Assembly (NCBI RefSeq): GCF_029968035.1
Contig: NZ_JASCIQ010000047.1
Span: 1 to 59,608, forward strand
Source of the DNA: Streptomyces cavernicola
GTDB taxonomy: Bacteria; Actinomycetota; Actinomycetes; Streptomycetales; Streptomycetaceae
DNA: 59,608 nucleotides
Direction of reading: 5' to 3'
Below the pieces are notes generated by a model. That model saw nothing but the letters and a program-made list of their open reading frames with translations, searched no databases and was not told the DNA's origin. Positions 31,887 through 44,736 of the stretch are shown here, piece by piece. Each line of letters opens with the position of its first letter. The first letter of the stretch is position 1. A program made the position numbers and the translations under genes.

Positions 31887-33353
31887 ATGTCCGTGCCGCA
31901 CGCCCCCGAAGAACCGGAGAAACCGAGCCCGCAGAAGGGAGAGGCCCAGCAGAGGAAGGCCTCCCCGAAGAAGGGCGCCCCGCCCGGGAAGCGAGCACCG
32001 TCGAGGGAGGCGGCGTCGAAAGAGGCGGTGTCGGCCCCGACCTTCAAGGGGCTGTCGAGCATCCCGCCGCCCCGCGTCCCGTCCGACGGGAAGACCCCGC
32101 CGCCCTCCCTCGACGAGAAGTCGGCGGAGGACCCGCTCGGGCCCGAACTGGCCCGTGCCGTACGCGAGGCCCAGTCCCTGCAGGACCTCCTCGACGCCTG
32201 GCCGACCGGCACCCCGACCGCCGACCGCCCCCGGAGAACCCGCCGCGACACCCCCACGCCCCACCCGCCGACCACCCCGCCCGAACCGGAACCCGCCCAC
32301 GCCCGGAACGACCCGCACAACCCGCAACACCCACACGACCCACGCAACTCCCGCGACCCGCACACCCCGCAAGACGGCACCGACCACACCCACCACCCCG
32401 GCCGAGTCCACCTGGCCGCACCCCGCAGAGGCCTCGACGCGACCGCCCTCGGCCGCCTCGCCCTGCACGTACCGCAGCTCCTGGTCAGCCTCGCCCTCGT
32501 CGGCGTGGCCGCCCGGTTCGTGGACGGGTTCGGCGGCCCGCCCTGGTGGCTGCCGCTCGGCGTCTGGGCCCTCAGCGGCGCCCTCGTCCGCCACCGCGCC
32601 TGCGAAAACGCCCTGGCCAGGCGGCTGTTCGGGCTGCGTCTGCCCACCCCCGGCGAGACCCGGGCGCTGCAGCACGCCTGGCGCGAGGTCGCCGCCCGCG
32701 CGGGCGTGAACCCGCGCGCGTACCAGCTCTGGGTCGAGGAAAGCGGCGACGTCAACGCGTCCGTGGCGGTCGGCCGCACCGTCACCGTCACGAGCCGAGC
32801 CCTCGAACTGCCGGCCGCCCGACTCTCCGCGGTCCTCGCGCACGAACTCGGACACCACGTCCGCGGCCACACCCGGGCCGCCCTCCTGATCCGCTGGTAC
32901 GCCCTGCCGGCCCGGCTGCTCCGGCACCCGATGCGACAGCTCGCCGAGCGCCTCAAGGGCCCCACTTGGAGTGCGCGGCTGCTGATCGGCGCCCTGGCGG
33001 CCATCGTCCTGACCCTGCTCGCGACCGCGACGTACGGCCTGGTGCTCCTCCCCTTCGTCACCCCGTACCTGACCGCCGCCGTCTCCCGTCGCGCCGAGCT
33101 GCGCGCCGACGAGCACGCGGCGAGCCTCGGCTTCGCCGAGCAACTCAGCGCCGTACTGCACGAAGAGACGCGCCCTCACCCACACCAGCAGCTACGGAAA
33201 TCCGACAGTGCCTACGAGAAGAGAGCCGGCGGGAAGAAAGCCGAACGGAAGAAGGCAGTCCGCGCGCGACTGCTCGACCCGCACCCCGACCCCCACACCC
33301 GCCTGCACCACCTCCACCACCGCCAGGCCGGAACCCCCAGTCACGCCCCCTGA
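31887..33353 (+). CDS. M48-family zinc metalloprotease, membrane-anchored
   Basis: 488 aa; GGAGG lies 6 nt before ATG 31887. A disordered Lys/Pro/His-rich N terminus of about 170 residues is followed by two hydrophobic helices and an M48-type catalytic domain. HELGHH has zinc ligands H319 and H323 and general base E320; the third ligand is E404 in AELRADEHAASLG, which keeps the ExxxD pattern. A further hydrophobic helix (about 371-393) lies between. It resembles HtpX/BlaR1-type integral membrane proteases. Last gene of the plus-strand block, 107 nt after the TM effector and convergent with rpoC. Confidence 0.8.
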   Translation: MSVPHAPEEPEKPSPQKGEAQQRKASPKKGAPPGKRAPSREAASKEAVSAPTFKGLSSIPPPRVPSDGKTPPPSLDEKSAEDPLGPELARAVREAQSLQDLLDAWPTGTPTADRPRRTRRDTPTPHPPTTPPEPEPAHARNDPHNPQHPHDPRNSRDPHTPQDGTDHTHHPGRVHLAAPRRGLDATALGRLALHVPQLLVSLALVGVAARFVDGFGGPPWWLPLGVWALSGALVRHRACENALARRLFGLRLPTPGETRALQHAWREVAARAGVNPRAYQLWVEESGDVNASVAVGRTVTVTSRALELPAARLSAVLAHELGHHVRGHTRAALLIRWYALPARLLRHPMRQLAERLKGPTWSARLLIGALAAIVLTLLATATYGLVLLPFVTPYLTAAVSRRAELRADEHAASLGFAEQLSAVLHEETRPHPHQQLRKSDSAYEKRAGGKKAERKKAVRARLLDPHPDPHTRLHHLHHRQAGTPSHAP

Positions 33354-33361
33354 GGAACGCC

Positions 33362-33396
33362 GAAGGGCGGCCACCCCCAGGGGGTGACCGCCCTTC
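33362..33396. terminator. bidirectional terminator between the M48 gene and rpoC
   Basis: Near-perfect 17-bp arms GAAGGGCGGCCACCCCC and GGGGGTGACCGCCCTTC in a 59-bp convergent gap. It resembles the terminator after rplL (41410-41443), including the preceding GAACGCC. Confidence 0.85.
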
Positions 33397-33412
33397 AACT
33401 CAAGCAACTAGC

Positions 33413-37312
<3,900 letters not shown>

Positions 37313-37436
37313 TTTGTCGTCAATCCCTCTTTCGGGGTTGTGCCCCTCGCGTTAGCGAGAAATAAGGCGCTTCATCATGGTCTGTACGGGTCCGGGGCAG
37401 GGCCGGGGCCTCAGGTCGAGGCCCCGACCAGACCCG

Positions 37437-40400
37437 TCAGACCTCTTCGACGCTGCTCGGCTCGCGCCGGGACAGGTCGATACCGAGCTCCTCCGCGGCG
37501 CGGAAGACGTCCTCATCCGTGTCGCGCATCTCGATGGACATACCGTCAGAGGACAGCACCTCCACGTTCAGGCAGAGCGACTGCATCTCCTTGATGAGCA
37601 CCTTGAAGGACTCGGGGATGCCGGGCTCGGGGATGTTCTCGCCCTTGACGATGGCCTCGTAGACCTTCACGCGGCCGGTGACGTCGTCGGACTTGATCGT
37701 CAGCAGCTCCTGGAGGGCGTAAGCGGCGCCGTAAGCCTCGAGCGCCCACACCTCCATCTCACCGAAGCGCTGACCACCGAACTGAGCCTTACCACCCAGC
37801 GGCTGCTGGGTGATCATGCTGTACGGACCGGTCGAGCGCGCGTGCAGCTTGTCGTCGACCAGGTGGTGCAGCTTCAGGATGTACATGTAGCCGACGGAGA
37901 TCGGGTCCGGGAACGGCTCGCCGGAGCGACCGTCGAACAGCCGGGCCTTGCCGGACGGGAGGACCATGCGGTCGCCGTCGCGGTTCGGGATGGTGTTCTC
38001 GATCAGACCCGCCAGCTCGTCCTCACGCGCACCGTCGAACACCGGGGTGGCGACGTTCGTACGCGGGGCGACCTGGTCGGCGCCGATGGCCTGCAGGCGC
38101 TGCGCCCACTCGTCCCCGAGGCCGGAGACGTCCCAGCCCTGACTGGCGAGCCAGCCGAGGTGGATCTCCAGGACCTGTCCCGGGTTCATTCGGGACGGGA
38201 CACCGAGCGGGTTGAGGATGATGTCGACCGGGGTGCCGTCCTCCAGGAACGGCATGTCCTCGATCGGCAGGATCTTCGAGATGACGCCCTTGTTGCCGTG
38301 ACGGCCGGCGAGCTTGTCACCGTCGGTGATCTTGCGCTTCTGCGCCACGTACACGCGAACCAGCTGGTTCACGCCCGGGGGCAGCTCGTCGCCCTCTTCG
38401 CGGTCGAAGACGCGGACGCCGATGACCTTGCCGGTCTCGCCGTGCGGCACCTTGAGCGAGGTGTCGCGGACCTCACGGGCCTTCTCACCGAAGATCGCGC
38501 GGAGCAGGCGCTCCTCCGGCGTCAGCTCGGTCTCACCCTTGGGCGTGACCTTGCCGACGAGGATGTCGCCGGCGACGACCTCGGCACCGATCCGGATGAT
38601 GCCGCGCTCGTCGAGGTCGGCGAGGACCTCCTCGGAGACGTTCGGGATGTCCCGGGTGATCTCCTCCGGACCGAGCTTGGTGTCACGGGCGTCGACCTCG
38701 TGCTCCTCGATGTGGATCGAGGAGAGGACGTCGTCCTGCACGAGGCGCTGCGACAGGATGATCGCGTCCTCGTAGTTGTGACCCTCCCACGGCATGAACG
38801 CCACGAGCAGGTTCTTGCCGAGGGCCATCTCGCCCTCTTCGGTCGCCGGACCGTCGGCCAGGACCTGGCCCTCGATCACACGGGCGCCCTCGTCGACGAC
38901 GACCTTCTGGTTGACCGACGTGCCCTGGTTCGACCGCGAGAACTTCGCGATGCGGTACGTGGTGTACGTGCCGTCGTCGTTCGTGACGGTGACGTAGTCC
39001 GCGGAGACCTCCTGGACCACACCCGGCTTCTCGGCCTTGATCACGTCACCGGCGTCGACCGCGCAGCGGTACTCCATGCCGGTGCCGACGAGGGGGGCCT
39101 CGGCGGTGATCAGCGGCACGGCCTGACGCATCATGTTCGCGCCCATGAGGGCACGGTTGGCGTCGTCGTGCTCGAGGAAGGGGATCATGGCGGTCGCGAC
39201 GGACACCATCTGGCGCGGCGAGACGTCCATGTAGTCGACGTCCGTGCCCGGCACATAGTCGACCTCGCCGCCACGACGGCGGACCAGGACGCGGGCCTCG
39301 GCGAAGTTGAGCTCCTCCGTCAGCGGCGCGTTGGCCTGCGCGATGACGAAGCGGTCCTCCTCGTCGGCGGTCAGGTAGTCGACGTCGTCGGTGACCTGGC
39401 CCTCGATGACCTTGCGGTACGGCGTCTCGACGAAGCCGAACGCGTTGACGCGGCCGTACGAGGCGAGCGAACCGATCAGACCGATGTTCGGGCCTTCAGG
39501 GGTCTCGATCGGGCACATGCGGCCGTAGTGAGACGGGTGCACGTCTCGGACCTCGAAGCCGGCCCGCTCACGGGACAGACCACCCGGACCGAGCGCCGAA
39601 AGACGGCGCTTGTGGGTGAGACCCGAAAGCGGGTTGTTCTGGTCCATGAACTGCGACAGCTGGCTGGTGCCGAAGAACTCCTTGATGGAGGCGACGACCG
39701 GCCGGATGTTGATCAGCGTCTGCGGCGTGATCGCCTCGACGTCCTGAGTCGTCATACGCTCACGGACGACGCGCTCCATACGAGCCAGACCCGTGCGGAC
39801 CTGGTTCTGGATGAGCTCGCCGACGTTGCGCAGACGACGGTTGCCGAAGTGGTCGATGTCGTCGGTCTCGACGACGATCGAGGCGCCGCTGTCGCCGACC
39901 GTCTCGGTCTCGCCGGCGTGCAGCTTCACCAGGTACTTGATCGTCGAGATGATGTCCTCGACGGTCAGGATGCCCGCGTCGAGCGGAGCGTCCGCACCCA
40001 GCTTCTTGTTGACCTTGTAGCGGCCGACCTTCGCGAGGTCGTAGCGCTTCGGGTTGAAGTAGAGGTTCTCGAGCAGCGTCTGCGCGGCCTCACGGGTCGG
40101 CGGCTCGCCCGGACGCAGCTTGCGGTAGATGTCGAGCAGCGCGTCGTCCTGGCCCTGGGTGTGGTCCTTCTCCAGGGTGGCGCGCATGGACTCGTACTCG
40201 CCGAACTCCTCGAGGATCTGCTCGGTGGTCCAGCCGAGAGCCTTCAGAAGGACGGTGACGGACTGCTTGCGCTTGCGGTCGACGCGGACGCCGACCATGT
40301 CGCGCTTGTCGATCTCCATCTCCAGCCAGGCACCCCGGGACGGGATGATCTTGGCCGAGAAGATGTCCTTGTCGGACGTCTTGTCGATGGAGGAGTCGAA

Positions 40401-40922
40401 GTACACACCCGGCGAACGAACGAGCTGCGACACGACGACACGCTCGGTGCCGTTGATGCAGAAGGTGCCCTTGTTCGTCATGAGCGGGAAGTCGCCCATG
40501 AAGACCGTCTGGGACTTGATCTCGCCGGTCTCGTTGTTGGTGAACTCAGCGGTGACGAAGAGCGGCGCCGCGTACGTGAAGTCGCGCTCCTTGCACTCGT
40601 CGATGGAGTTCTTCGGGGGCTCGAAACGGTGGTCGCGGAAGGTCAGCGACATCGACCCGGAGAAGTCCTCGATCGGGGAGATCTCCTCGAAGATCTCCTC
40701 CAGACCGGACTTGGTGGGGACGTCCTGACCGGACTCCAGAGCCGCCTCGACCCGACTCTGCCAGGCGGTGTTGCCGAGCAGCCAGTCGAAGCTCTCGGTC
40801 TGCAGCGCGAGCAGGTTCGGAACCTCGAGGGGCTCCTTGATCTTTGCAAAGGAGATGCGCAGCGGGGCGGTGCTGGCGCCGTTGTTCGTATTGGCAGTCG
40901 AGGCGTTGCGCGAGGCGGCCAA
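37437..40922 (-). CDS. rpoB: RNA polymerase subunit beta
   Basis: 1161 aa from TTG 40922 (MAASRNASTANTNNGAS), with AAGGA 7 nt upstream. A GTG at 40952 has no ribosome site. The rifampicin region FFGTSQLSQFMDQNNPLSGL, then THKRRLSALGPGGLS, is wild type. NLLVAFMPWEGHNYEDAI and DKLAGRHGNKGVISKILP are the catalytic-side motifs, and the C terminus GGKAQFGGQRFGEMEVWALE is intact. A leader of about 340 nt lies before it. Confidence 0.99.
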   Translation of the reverse strand: MAASRNASTANTNNGASTAPLRISFAKIKEPLEVPNLLALQTESFDWLLGNTAWQSRVEAALESGQDVPTKSGLEEIFEEISPIEDFSGSMSLTFRDHRFEPPKNSIDECKERDFTYAAPLFVTAEFTNNETGEIKSQTVFMGDFPLMTNKGTFCINGTERVVVSQLVRSPGVYFDSSIDKTSDKDIFSAKIIPSRGAWLEMEIDKRDMVGVRVDRKRKQSVTVLLKALGWTTEQILEEFGEYESMRATLEKDHTQGQDDALLDIYRKLRPGEPPTREAAQTLLENLYFNPKRYDLAKVGRYKVNKKLGADAPLDAGILTVEDIISTIKYLVKLHAGETETVGDSGASIVVETDDIDHFGNRRLRNVGELIQNQVRTGLARMERVVRERMTTQDVEAITPQTLINIRPVVASIKEFFGTSQLSQFMDQNNPLSGLTHKRRLSALGPGGLSRERAGFEVRDVHPSHYGRMCPIETPEGPNIGLIGSLASYGRVNAFGFVETPYRKVIEGQVTDDVDYLTADEEDRFVIAQANAPLTEELNFAEARVLVRRRGGEVDYVPGTDVDYMDVSPRQMVSVATAMIPFLEHDDANRALMGANMMRQAVPLITAEAPLVGTGMEYRCAVDAGDVIKAEKPGVVQEVSADYVTVTNDDGTYTTYRIAKFSRSNQGTSVNQKVVVDEGARVIEGQVLADGPATEEGEMALGKNLLVAFMPWEGHNYEDAIILSQRLVQDDVLSSIHIEEHEVDARDTKLGPEEITRDIPNVSEEVLADLDERGIIRIGAEVVAGDILVGKVTPKGETELTPEERLLRAIFGEKAREVRDTSLKVPHGETGKVIGVRVFDREEGDELPPGVNQLVRVYVAQKRKITDGDKLAGRHGNKGVISKILPIEDMPFLEDGTPVDIILNPLGVPSRMNPGQVLEIHLGWLASQGWDVSGLGDEWAQRLQAIGADQVAPRTNVATPVFDGAREDELAGLIENTIPNRDGDRMVLPSGKARLFDGRSGEPFPDPISVGYMYILKLHHLVDDKLHARSTGPYSMITQQPLGGKAQFGGQRFGEMEVWALEAYGAAYALQELLTIKSDDVTGRVKVYEAIVKGENIPEPGIPESFKVLIKEMQSLCLNVEVLSSDGMSIEMRDTDEDVFRAAEELGIDLSRREPSSVEEV

Positions 40923-41264
40923 GAGGGGGTCCTTCCGAGGGCTCGGACTCACTACGCGCGTACCGGTCCCATACCGAGCTCCGAATGAGAAATCCCAGGT
41001 CAGGGAGGTTCAATCGACTCTGCTCAGGTGCGGGCATGCCCCTGGTGACGGGCAGGAGGCAGCTAACAGGCAGCGCAAAGGGTCAGTGTAGCCACTCGGC
41101 CCACTGATGTCCAGAGCGGGTTTTTATTGAGACCCACGAACACCTCAGAGTCCTACTGTTGTCGGCTCCAGCGACAGACCCCTCGTCGCTGGGCGCATAT
41201 CCACACTGCCCTGTTCGCCATCGATCCATGCCTCGGATTCGGATCGATGTGACGACGCGTCCTG
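40923..41264 (-). promoter_or_regulatory. rpoB 5' leader
   Basis: No gene in this stretch. It holds at least two strong hairpins: CATCGATCC / GGATCGATG (41219-41249) and CCAGCGAC / GTCGCTGG (41168-41192). Such structure in a roughly 340-nt leader may tune rpoBC expression; no known regulator site is recognised. Confidence 0.5.
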
Positions 41265-41293
41265 AGAATTGCGCGCTGCGTGCGGTTCGTCAA
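41265..41293 (-). promoter_or_regulatory. candidate rpoB promoter
   Basis: Minus-strand -35 TTGACG (41293-41288), 17-nt spacer, -10-like AATTCT (41270-41265). Good -35, weaker -10. Located between the rplL terminator and rpoB. Confidence 0.45.
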
Positions 41294-41409
41294 GGCCCCC
41301 CTGCCCAAACCGGGCTGCCGCGAACGTCACCACGGGGGCACCGGAGGCACAACGAAGATCACCATACTCGGCCATGTCCTCAGTGCAAGGCAGCCGTCAC
41401 GGGAACGCC

Positions 41410-41443
41410 GAAGGGCGACCACCCACATGGGTGATCGCCCTTC
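41410..41443 (-). terminator. terminator/attenuator after rplL
   Basis: Arms GAAGGGCGACCACCC and GGGTGATCGCCCTTC, 15 bp with one wobble, between rplL and rpoB. In many bacteria a leaky attenuator here sets the ratio of ribosomal proteins to RNA polymerase. Confidence 0.8.
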
Positions 41444-41504
41444 AGTGTGTGCGCGTTACAGCGCACGAGCCTTGCGGCTCGAAAGAGTCAGCAGACTCGC
41501 GAGG

Positions 41505-41894
41505 TCACTTGACCTCGACGGAGGCGCCGGCGCCCTCGAGGGCCTCCTTGGCCTTGTCCGCGGCGTCCTTGGCGACCTTCTCGAGGACCGGCTTCGGGGT
41601 GCCGTCGACGAGGTCCTTGGCCTCCTTCAGACCCAGCGAGGTCAGCTCACGCACGACCTTGATGACCTGGATCTTCTTGTCGCCGGCACCGGTGAGGATG
41701 ACGTCGAACTCGTCCTTCTCCTCCTCGGCGGCGGCAGCGGCGCCACCAGCGGCACCACCGGCGACGACGACCGGCGCGGCAGCGGCGGCGGTGACGTCGA
41801 ACTTCTCCTCGAAGGCCTTCACGAACTCGGAGAGCTCGATGAGGGTCATCTCCTCGAACTGCGCGAGCAGGTCTTCCTGGCTGAGCTTCGCCAT
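41505..41894 (-). CDS. rplL: 50S ribosomal protein L7/L12
   Basis: Stalk protein that recruits translation GTPases. 129 aa: N-terminal dimerisation domain (MAKLSQEDLLAQFEEMTLIE), an Ala/Gly-rich hinge (about 35-58), and the C-terminal domain EFDVILTGAGDKKIQVIKVV with GLKEAKDLVDGTPKPV. AAGGA precedes the ATG. It follows rplJ by 125 nt. Confidence 0.98.
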   Translation of the reverse strand: MAKLSQEDLLAQFEEMTLIELSEFVKAFEEKFDVTAAAAAPVVVAGGAAGGAAAAAEEEKDEFDVILTGAGDKKIQVIKVVRELTSLGLKEAKDLVDGTPKPVLEKVAKDAADKAKEALEGAGASVEVK

Positions 41895-42019
41895 GATGGC
41901 GGTCCTTCCACTAATTCGGCTGGTGCCGGATGTACATGTGAGGCGGGCGTACGTTCGGGCCCGCTGCGGCCACCACGCCTAGGCGTGCCTAGACGAGAGC
42001 GACCATGACGCGAGCCGAA

Positions 42020-42547
42020 TTACTCGGCACCGCCCTGCTCGGCCTGCTTGGCACGAAGCGCCTCCGCGGTGCGGACGAACTTCGAGGGCAGCGCCTGGAA
42101 GACAGAGGCAGCCTGGGACTGCTTGCCCTTCATGGCACCGGCCAGCTTGCTGAGCAGAACCTCGCGGGACTCGAGGTCCGCAAGCTTCTTGATCTCGTCG
42201 GCGGACAGCGCCTTGCCGTCAAGGACACCGCCCTTGATGACGAGGTTGGGGTTGTCCTTGGCGAAGTCACGAAGACCCTTCGCCGCCTCGACCGGGTCAC
42301 CGGTGACGAAGGCGACAGCCGTCGAGCCCTGAAGGTGCTCGTCCAGCTGAATCCCGGCCTCATTGGCCGCGATCTTGGTCAGCGTGTTCTTCACCACTCG
42401 GTACTGAGCGTTCTCGCCGAGAGAACGGCGCAGCTGCTTGAGCTGAGCCACGGTCAGTCCGGTGTAAGAGGTGACAACAGCTGCGTGGGAGTCACGCAGC
42501 TTCTGCGTGATCTCTTCGACGGCTGCGACCTTGTCGGACGTCGCCAT
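42020..42547 (-). CDS. rplJ: 50S ribosomal protein L10
   Basis: Stalk base that binds L7/L12 dimers through its C-terminal helix. 175 aa from ATG 42547 (MATSDKVAAVEEITQKLRDS), with VTSYTGLTVAQLKQLRRSLG and VVKNTLTKIAANEAG. AAGGAGG lies 9 nt upstream. The longer frame to 42730 runs through the leader and is rejected. Confidence 0.97.
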   Translation of the reverse strand: MATSDKVAAVEEITQKLRDSHAAVVTSYTGLTVAQLKQLRRSLGENAQYRVVKNTLTKIAANEAGIQLDEHLQGSTAVAFVTGDPVEAAKGLRDFAKDNPNLVIKGGVLDGKALSADEIKKLADLESREVLLSKLAGAMKGKQSQAASVFQALPSKFVRTAEALRAKQAEQGGAE

Positions 42548-42815
42548 GTGCCTCGGCCTCCTTCCGGGGTGATGATCCTCGACTGACCTTTCGATCAGCC
42601 GCGTACGCCGGACCGCCTGAATCAGGCACGTAGAAGGGGGCGTCTGCACAAAACGAAACGCCCCGGCATAGGTGCACGGGGCGTGAGCTCGACCAGACGG
42701 AAATCCGTCCAGGAGCGCTTCCACAGTCACCTACGCGGGTCGTCCGCAGTCAGCGGATCCTTCGGCCACTGCACCCTCAGTGAGAGCACAGCAACGACCA
42801 GCGGTCTTTGGCTTC
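42548..42815 (-). promoter_or_regulatory. rplJ leader with attenuator-like hairpin
   Basis: In the RNA sense, CGCCCC ... GGGGCG (in 42649-42685) is followed by TTTCGTTTT, an intrinsic-terminator shape inside the leader. Another small hairpin, GACGGA TT TCCGTC, lies just upstream. L10-L12 feedback on rplJ leaders is well known in other bacteria. This could be an L10-leader-type element, though I did not match the kink-turn. Confidence 0.5.
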
Positions 42816-42821
42816 TGTAGG

Positions 42822-42851
42822 AGAGTACGCGAGCAGGACCTCGGCGAGCAA
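42822..42851 (-). promoter_or_regulatory. candidate rplJ promoter
   Basis: Minus-strand -35 TTGCTC (42851-42846), 18-nt spacer, -10 TACTCT (42827-42822), about 275 nt before the rplJ start and downstream of the lipoprotein gene. Confidence 0.45.
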
Positions 42852-42895
42852 ATCGGCTCCTGAGGCCCTGCCGCGACTGTCATTCCAAGGCCGCG

Positions 42896-43786
42896 TTACT
42901 GCTGCGGCTGCTGCTTCATCAGGTCCTTGACGTTGACGGTCTCGTCCGCCGGGGGCTCCTCGGTGGCCACGTCCACGCCGTAGTCGCTGTAGTAGACGGT
43001 CTGGGAGAACTCGCCGTTCTTCATCTTGGCCTCTTCGACCTTCTTCACCAGGAGGTCCTCGTCGTCGACCCAGATGTCGATCTTCTCGGTCGTCATGCCG
43101 GCGTCCTGGAGCTGCTTACGCAGGTCCGCGGCCTCTTTCTCGTCCATGCCGGCGTTCTTGGCCGTGAGGTCGGCGACGTCGACCGTGCCGGAGTAGTGCG
43201 TGGCGTCGACGCCGCGGACCTTCTCGTCGCCCACACGCTTCACGTCACCGGAGGCGAGCAGCATCTTCACCGTCTGGTTCGGCGTGGAGCTCTGCATCTG
43301 GTTCTTGAGGGCCTGGCCGGAGGCACCGCCCATCTCGGCCAGCGTGTCGTAGTCGTACTCGATCCAGCGCTTGCCACCCGAGGCTGCTGCGAACTTCTCC
43401 CCCATGTTCGCGTAGTAGCCGTTCTTCAGGTAGCGGTAGTCGATCGAGGTGTCGCCGGCCTGCTGCATCTGGTCGGCCATCGGGCCGTCGGTGAACGTGA
43501 TGCGCAGGGCGCCCGTGACGCCGTCCGACCAGTCGAGGCCGCCCTTCATCTCCATGCTGCCCTGGGCGCCCATGGTGGTCGTGCCGTCCACCTTGGCGGA
43601 GTCGGCGTCCTGCGTCTTGCTGTCGACCGTGCGCAGGGCGGCGAGCGGGTTGAGCGAGCCTCCGCCCTCGCCTGCGCCCTTACTCTCGCCCTTGCCCGCG
43701 GAGCCCCCACCACAAGCTGCGACACCGGTCAGAGCGGCGGCTGCCGCGATCGAGACACAAGCGCGCCGCACGGTCCTGCTGTTCAT
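42896..43786 (-). CDS. lipoprotein, LppX/LprAFG-like
   Basis: 296 aa from ATG 43786. The signal peptide MNSRTVRRACVSIAAAAALT is followed by the lipobox GVAAC with Cys25. A Gly/Ser-rich linker leads to an extracellular domain with TVDSKTQDADSAKVDGTTTM, ALRITFTDGPMADQMQ and TTEKIDIWVDDEDLLVKKVE, the mixed beta-sheet pattern of actinobacterial LolA/LppX-like lipoproteins. It is inserted between rplA and rplJ, a place usually empty or holding a small gene, and is preceded by a terminator. Ligand unknown. Confidence 0.8.
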   Translation of the reverse strand: MNSRTVRRACVSIAAAAALTGVAACGGGSAGKGESKGAGEGGGSLNPLAALRTVDSKTQDADSAKVDGTTTMGAQGSMEMKGGLDWSDGVTGALRITFTDGPMADQMQQAGDTSIDYRYLKNGYYANMGEKFAAASGGKRWIEYDYDTLAEMGGASGQALKNQMQSSTPNQTVKMLLASGDVKRVGDEKVRGVDATHYSGTVDVADLTAKNAGMDEKEAADLRKQLQDAGMTTEKIDIWVDDEDLLVKKVEEAKMKNGEFSQTVYYSDYGVDVATEEPPADETVNVKDLMKQQPQQ

Positions 43787-43851
43787 CTGTCCCACCCCTA
43801 GAGAGATCTTGCGTACGGCTTGCACGTTAGCGCGCACCACTGACAAACGCG

Positions 43852-43887
43852 GACGGGCCCCGCACCTCGGAAGGTGCGGGGCCCGTC
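43852..43887 (-). terminator. intrinsic terminator after rplA
   Basis: Perfect 16-bp stem GACGGGCCCCGCACCT / AGGTGCGGGGCCCGTC with a 4-nt loop, 44 nt past rplA. It closes the rplK-rplA unit before the lipoprotein gene. Confidence 0.9.
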
Positions 43888-43931
43888 TGCGATACGCGTG
43901 CGCGACGCGGCTACCGGGGAGCCTTGAGGGC

Positions 43932-44654
43932 TCAGACGGCGGCCGGGTCCTCCTCGACGAGGAGGTTGCGGGTGCGGTTCGGGTCGAGCGGAATGCCGGG
44001 GCCCATCGTGGTGGTGAGCGCGGCCTTCTTGATGTACCGGCCCTTGGCGGCGGAAGGCTTCAGACGAAGCACCTCCTCGAGGGCGGCGGCGTAGTTCTCC
44101 ACCAGCTTGGTGTCGTCGAAGGACGCCTTGCCGATGATGAAGTGCAGGTTCGCGTGCTTGTCGACACGGAACTCGATCTTGCCGCCCTTGATGTCGTTGA
44201 CAGCCTTGGCGACGTCGGGGGTGACCGTGCCGGTCTTCGGGTTCGGCATCAGACCACGCGGACCGAGCACGCGGCCGAGGCGGCCGACCTTGCCCATGAG
44301 GTCCGGGGTGGCGACGACGGCGTCGAAGTCCAGGCGGCCCTTCGAGACCTCGTCGATCAGTTCGTCCGAGCCGACGATGTCGGCGCCGGCGGCTTCCGCG
44401 GCCGCAGCACGGTCACCGGTCGCGAAGACCAGGACCCGGGCGGTCTTACCGGTGCCGTGCGGGAGGTTCACGGTGCCACGGACCATCTGGTCGGCCTTGC
44501 GCGGGTCAACACCCAGGCGGAAGGCGACCTCGACGGTGCCGTCGAACTTGGTCGCGGAGGTCTCCTTGGCGAGACGGACGGCCTCGAGCGGGGCGTAGAG
44601 CTTGTCCCGGTCGATCTTGGCGTCCGCAGCGCGGAGAGTCTTGCTGCGCTTCAC
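43932..44654 (-). CDS. rplA: 50S ribosomal protein L1
   Basis: L1-stalk protein; in E. coli it represses its own operon. 240 aa: GTVEVAFRLGVDPRKADQMV, GRLGRVLGPRGLMPNPKTGT and MGPGIPLDPNRTRNLL. GTG start with AGGAG 6 nt upstream. It follows rplK by 82 nt. Confidence 0.98.
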   Translation of the reverse strand: MKRSKTLRAADAKIDRDKLYAPLEAVRLAKETSATKFDGTVEVAFRLGVDPRKADQMVRGTVNLPHGTGKTARVLVFATGDRAAAAEAAGADIVGSDELIDEVSKGRLDFDAVVATPDLMGKVGRLGRVLGPRGLMPNPKTGTVTPDVAKAVNDIKGGKIEFRVDKHANLHFIIGKASFDDTKLVENYAAALEEVLRLKPSAAKGRYIKKAALTTTMGPGIPLDPNRTRNLLVEEDPAAV

Positions 44655-44736
44655 TTCTACTCCTGAGGTTCAGGTATGGAGTTCGTGGTCCGGGCCGCGC
44701 ATGGCCCTGCCACTTCAGGTCAAACGGGGTTTGAGG

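Noticed and set aside
26235..33353. Plus-strand block as a recent mobile island
   Set aside because: No integrase, transposase, attachment-site repeat or change in base composition is visible; I see only the strand reversal.
37377..40988. A 1203-codon plus-strand frame antisense to rpoB
   Set aside because: Asp/Val/Leu/Arg-rich shadow of the conserved rpoB coding strand, with no recognisable domain.
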